Assembly (NCBI GenBank): GCA_947304065.1
Contig: CAMZAI010000038.1
Coordinates: forward strand, 1-16,691
DNA length: 16,691 nt
Reading direction: 5' to 3'
Source: an uncultured Clostridia bacterium
GTDB lineage: Bacteria > Bacillota > Clostridia > Lachnospirales > Lachnospiraceae
This document shows, one piece after another, positions 14,835-16,691 of the stretch. The position numbers and the translations under genes were made by a program. The notes beneath the pieces were generated by a model that made no database searches, was not told where the DNA came from, and was given only the letters and a program-made list of their open reading frames with translations. How positions within the stretch are numbered: the stretch's first letter is position 1; each line of letters starts with the position of its first letter.

Positions 14835-14853
14835 CGGACATTTGTCCGTCCCA
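14835..14853 (-). repeat. Single REP-like unit in the asd leader
   Basis: On the minus strand TGGGACGGACAAATGTCCG holds the hairpin CGGAC-AAAT-GTCCG behind the same GGGACGG core found in the palindrome at 5264-5326. It lies in the predicted 90-base asd leader, starting about 10 bases after the transcript start. It could be a solitary REP unit or simply a leader stem. Confidence 0.4.
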
Positions 14854-14868
14854 GATAACTTGTTTCAA

Positions 14869-14897
14869 ATAATACTACAACAAAAGCGGTTTTGCAA
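14869..14897 (-). promoter_or_regulatory. Sigma-A promoter of asd
   Basis: On the minus strand TTGCAA (14897-14892), a 17-base spacer and TATTAT (14874-14869). The -35 motif is repeated 12 bases upstream (TTTTGCAA at 14890-14897 and 14902-14909 on the plus strand). The promoter lies within 50 bases of the dusB stop, and no good terminator separates them, so read-through from coaX-dusB is also likely. Confidence 0.75.
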
Positions 14898-14915
14898 GCA
14901 CTTTTGCAAACTTTT

Positions 14916-15881
14916 TCAAAAGACCGTTTTTTCCCTGTAACGATCGAGCTCCGCATAGACTTCGGCAAGCGTCGGGCAAAGGTTGATCCGTCCCCTGAGC
15001 TTCGCCGAATAAGGGAATCCTTCGGTGTACCAGGCCACATGCTTTCGCATCTCCCTGACAGCGGTCTCCTCGCCCTTGTATTCGGTCAGCATGTCCGCGT
15101 GCCTGTGTATCATCGCCAGCACTTCGTCAAATGAGGGCTTCGCGGTCTCCTCTCCGGTCTCGAGATACTTTTTTATCGCAGAGAATATCCAGGGATTGCC
15201 CTGCGCCCCGCGCGCCACCATTACCGCGTCGCAGCCGGTCGCATCGAACATCGCCTTCGCGTCCGCGGGAGTAAATATATCTCCGTTTCCGATCACAGGG
15301 ATCTTCACAGCCTCTTTTACCAGCCTGATGATGTCCCAGTCCGCCTTGCCGCTGTAATACTGCTCCCTGGTCCTTCCGTGCACCGCTATCGCCGCCGCTC
15401 CGGCAGCCTCCAAAACCTTCGCCGCCTCGACGGCGTTTATGTGTTCGGGATCGAAGCCCTTGCGTATCTTCACCGTCACAGGCTTTTTAACGACCTTTAC
15501 GATAGCCTCAACGATCCTGCCCGCCAGCGGCAGATCCTTCATCAGCGCGCTGCCCTCGCCGTTGTTCACGACCTTTGGTACCGGACATCCCATATTTATG
15601 TCGAATATATCAAAGTTCCGTTCTTCTATCCTCACCGCGGTCTCGGCCATGATATCGGGCTCACTGCCAAAAAGCTGCAGCGCCACAGGTCTTTCGGACT
15701 CGTCACACCGCAGCAGATCGCCGGTATTTTTATTATTGTAATGAATGCCCTTGGCGCTGACCATCTCCGAATAGATCAGATCCGCACCCTGCTCCTTGCA
15801 CAGAAGTCTGAAGGGCATGTCCGTGATGCCGGCCATGGGTCCCAAAGCAACCCTTCCGGCCTCGATATTACCGATCTTCAT
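14916..15881 (-). CDS. dusB: tRNA-dihydrouridine synthase, DusB type
   Basis: 321 residues from ATG 15881. FMN-dependent enzyme reducing uridine to dihydrouridine in tRNA D-loops. The N-terminal motif GPMAGITDMPFR and the catalytic cysteine C99 in the block NMGCPVPKVV are intact, followed by GEGSALMKD, VKIRKGFD, VHGRTREQYYSG and the FMN-phosphate region GNGDIFTP...VMVARGAQGNPWIF. Length is typical. A GGAG 7 bases upstream supports ATG 15881 rather than the in-frame TTG immediately before it. It begins 18 bases after the coaX stop, so the two are co-transcribed; this pairing is common in Firmicutes. Confidence 0.96.
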   Translation of the reverse strand: MKIGNIEAGRVALGPMAGITDMPFRLLCKEQGADLIYSEMVSAKGIHYNNKNTGDLLRCDESERPVALQLFGSEPDIMAETAVRIEERNFDIFDINMGCPVPKVVNNGEGSALMKDLPLAGRIVEAIVKVVKKPVTVKIRKGFDPEHINAVEAAKVLEAAGAAAIAVHGRTREQYYSGKADWDIIRLVKEAVKIPVIGNGDIFTPADAKAMFDATGCDAVMVARGAQGNPWIFSAIKKYLETGEETAKPSFDEVLAMIHRHADMLTEYKGEETAVREMRKHVAWYTEGFPYSAKLRGRINLCPTLAEVYAELDRYREKTVF

Positions 15882-15899
15882 CAAAAATCTCCGATCGCC

Positions 15900-16673
15900 T
15901 TACTGTTTCCTGTTCTTTTGATAAATCAGCTTCAGGCCCTTCATCGTCAGCTTCCTGTCATAGACGTCGATCTTGTCGGTCGCGTCGGCGATGATCCTTC
16001 CGAGTCCTCCCGTAGCGATGACCTTCATGTGATCGAGCCCCGCTTCCTTTTTAACTCTCTCGATAATGTATTCGGTCTGGCCGATGCAGCCGTACAGAAG
16101 GCCGCCCTGCATGCTCGAGATCGTATCTCCGGTCAGAATGCTTTCGGGAAGCTTGATCTCTATCTCCGGGAGCTTCGCGGTATCGTTCCAGAGCGCGTTC
16201 GCGCTGATCCTGATACCCGGACAGGTAAGTCCGTACCTGAAGGTTCCGTCAGCCTCGATCAGATCGTAAGTGGTCGCGGTACCGAAATCGATGACCATAG
16301 TCGGTCCGCCGTAAATGCTGTAAGCTGCGGCCAGGTCCACAACTCTGTCCGCGCCCGCCTCCTTCGCATTCGGAATGGCAAGCTTTACGCCTGTCTTTAA
16401 GCCTGCCCCGACTTCCATCGGCGTAATGCCGGTGAGCTTTATGATACCGTTGATCAGCGAATGCATGATTCCCGGAACTACCGAAGCCACGATGCACGCA
16501 TCAATTTCCTTTACGGACAGATCGTTCACATGCAAAAGTCCGCGTATCGCCGCGCTGAACTCGTCCGAGGTACGCGGGAGTTTTGTCGTTACAGCAAAGA
16601 AGGCGCGTTCCTCGTCGCCCTCGTATACCGCAAAATTTGTATTTGTATTTCCAACGTCAACACAAAGAAGCAT
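15900..16673 (-). CDS. coaX: Type III pantothenate kinase
   Basis: 257 residues, complete. It phosphorylates pantothenate in the first step of coenzyme A synthesis (EC 2.7.1.33); the type III enzyme is ASKHA-fold, potassium-dependent and not inhibited by CoA. The N-terminal phosphate motif DVGNTNTNF starts at residue 6, GADR is at 107-110, and the second motif DFGTATTYD starts at 129; TGGLGR near 217 is the adenosine-side motif. The ATG at 16673 is preceded by GGAG at 7-8 bases, just inside the window. The gene and promoter upstream are cut off. First visible gene of the coaX-dusB pair. Confidence 0.96.
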   Translation of the reverse strand: MLLCVDVGNTNTNFAVYEGDEERAFFAVTTKLPRTSDEFSAAIRGLLHVNDLSVKEIDACIVASVVPGIMHSLINGIIKLTGITPMEVGAGLKTGVKLAIPNAKEAGADRVVDLAAAYSIYGGPTMVIDFGTATTYDLIEADGTFRYGLTCPGIRISANALWNDTAKLPEIEIKLPESILTGDTISSMQGGLLYGCIGQTEYIIERVKKEAGLDHMKVIATGGLGRIIADATDKIDVYDRKLTMKGLKLIYQKNRKQ

Positions 16674-16691
16674 ATCGTCTACTCCGTTACT

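Noticed and set aside
14916..14935. dusB terminator from CTTTTG/CAAAAG pairing near the stop codon
   Set aside because: Only six A/T-rich pairs with a long loop and no proper U-tract; too weak to call. Read-through into asd is more likely.

Overview
The window looks like a chromosomal piece from a Gram-positive anaerobe of the class Clostridia, most likely a Lachnospiraceae-like gut or rumen bacterium. This rests on sigma-A type promoters (TTGACA/TATAAT-like), Gram-positive style lipoprotein and Sec signals, AAGGGGG-type ribosome binding sites, moderate G+C, and the mix of families (DUF4832-like secreted hydrolase, purple-acid-phosphatase-like phosphoesterase, coaX-dusB pair). This is inference from style and gene content; there is no rRNA or marker gene here to fix the genus.

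Layout. Ten protein genes, nine on the minus strand and one (10929-12260) on the plus strand. Reading leftward from the right end: coaX and dusB form a tight pair (cofactor synthesis and tRNA modification), followed by asd (lysine/threonine/methionine precursor) with its own strong promoter and a strong intrinsic terminator. Next is a TTG-started, EF-hand-like calcium-binding protein of unknown role behind a structured leader. A convergent plus-strand beta-helix lipoprotein faces it across a REP-like palindrome. A 267-base divergent promoter region then separates that lipoprotein from a two-gene unit: a 960-residue secreted DUF4832-like glycoside-hydrolase-type protein and an 806-residue secreted metallophosphoesterase. 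After another, longer REP-like palindrome come a second beta-helix lipoprotein with a Pro/Thr-rich stalk, adenine deaminase (ade), and an orphan peptide/oligopeptide-type substrate-binding lipoprotein.

How it works together. The middle of the window (about 3.7-12.3 kb) is a cluster of four exported proteins, two anchored as lipoproteins and two released or wall-associated. A plausible reading is attack on, or remodelling of, a surface or environmental glycan that carries phosphate groups. That is inference, because no substrate can be read from the sequence. The divergent region between the plus-strand lipoprotein and the two-gene unit carries two well-formed promoters, a catabolite-type (cre/LacI-like) half-conserved site over the minus -35 box, and a perfect 10-base inverted repeat overlapping the plus promoter. 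Joint sugar-responsive control is therefore the most testable hypothesis. The flanking genes (ade, coaX, dusB, asd) are ordinary metabolism.

No tRNA, rRNA, CRISPR array, insertion sequence or phage gene was found. The only repeat-type elements are three REP-like palindromic units. No gene-free stretch exceeds 300 bases.
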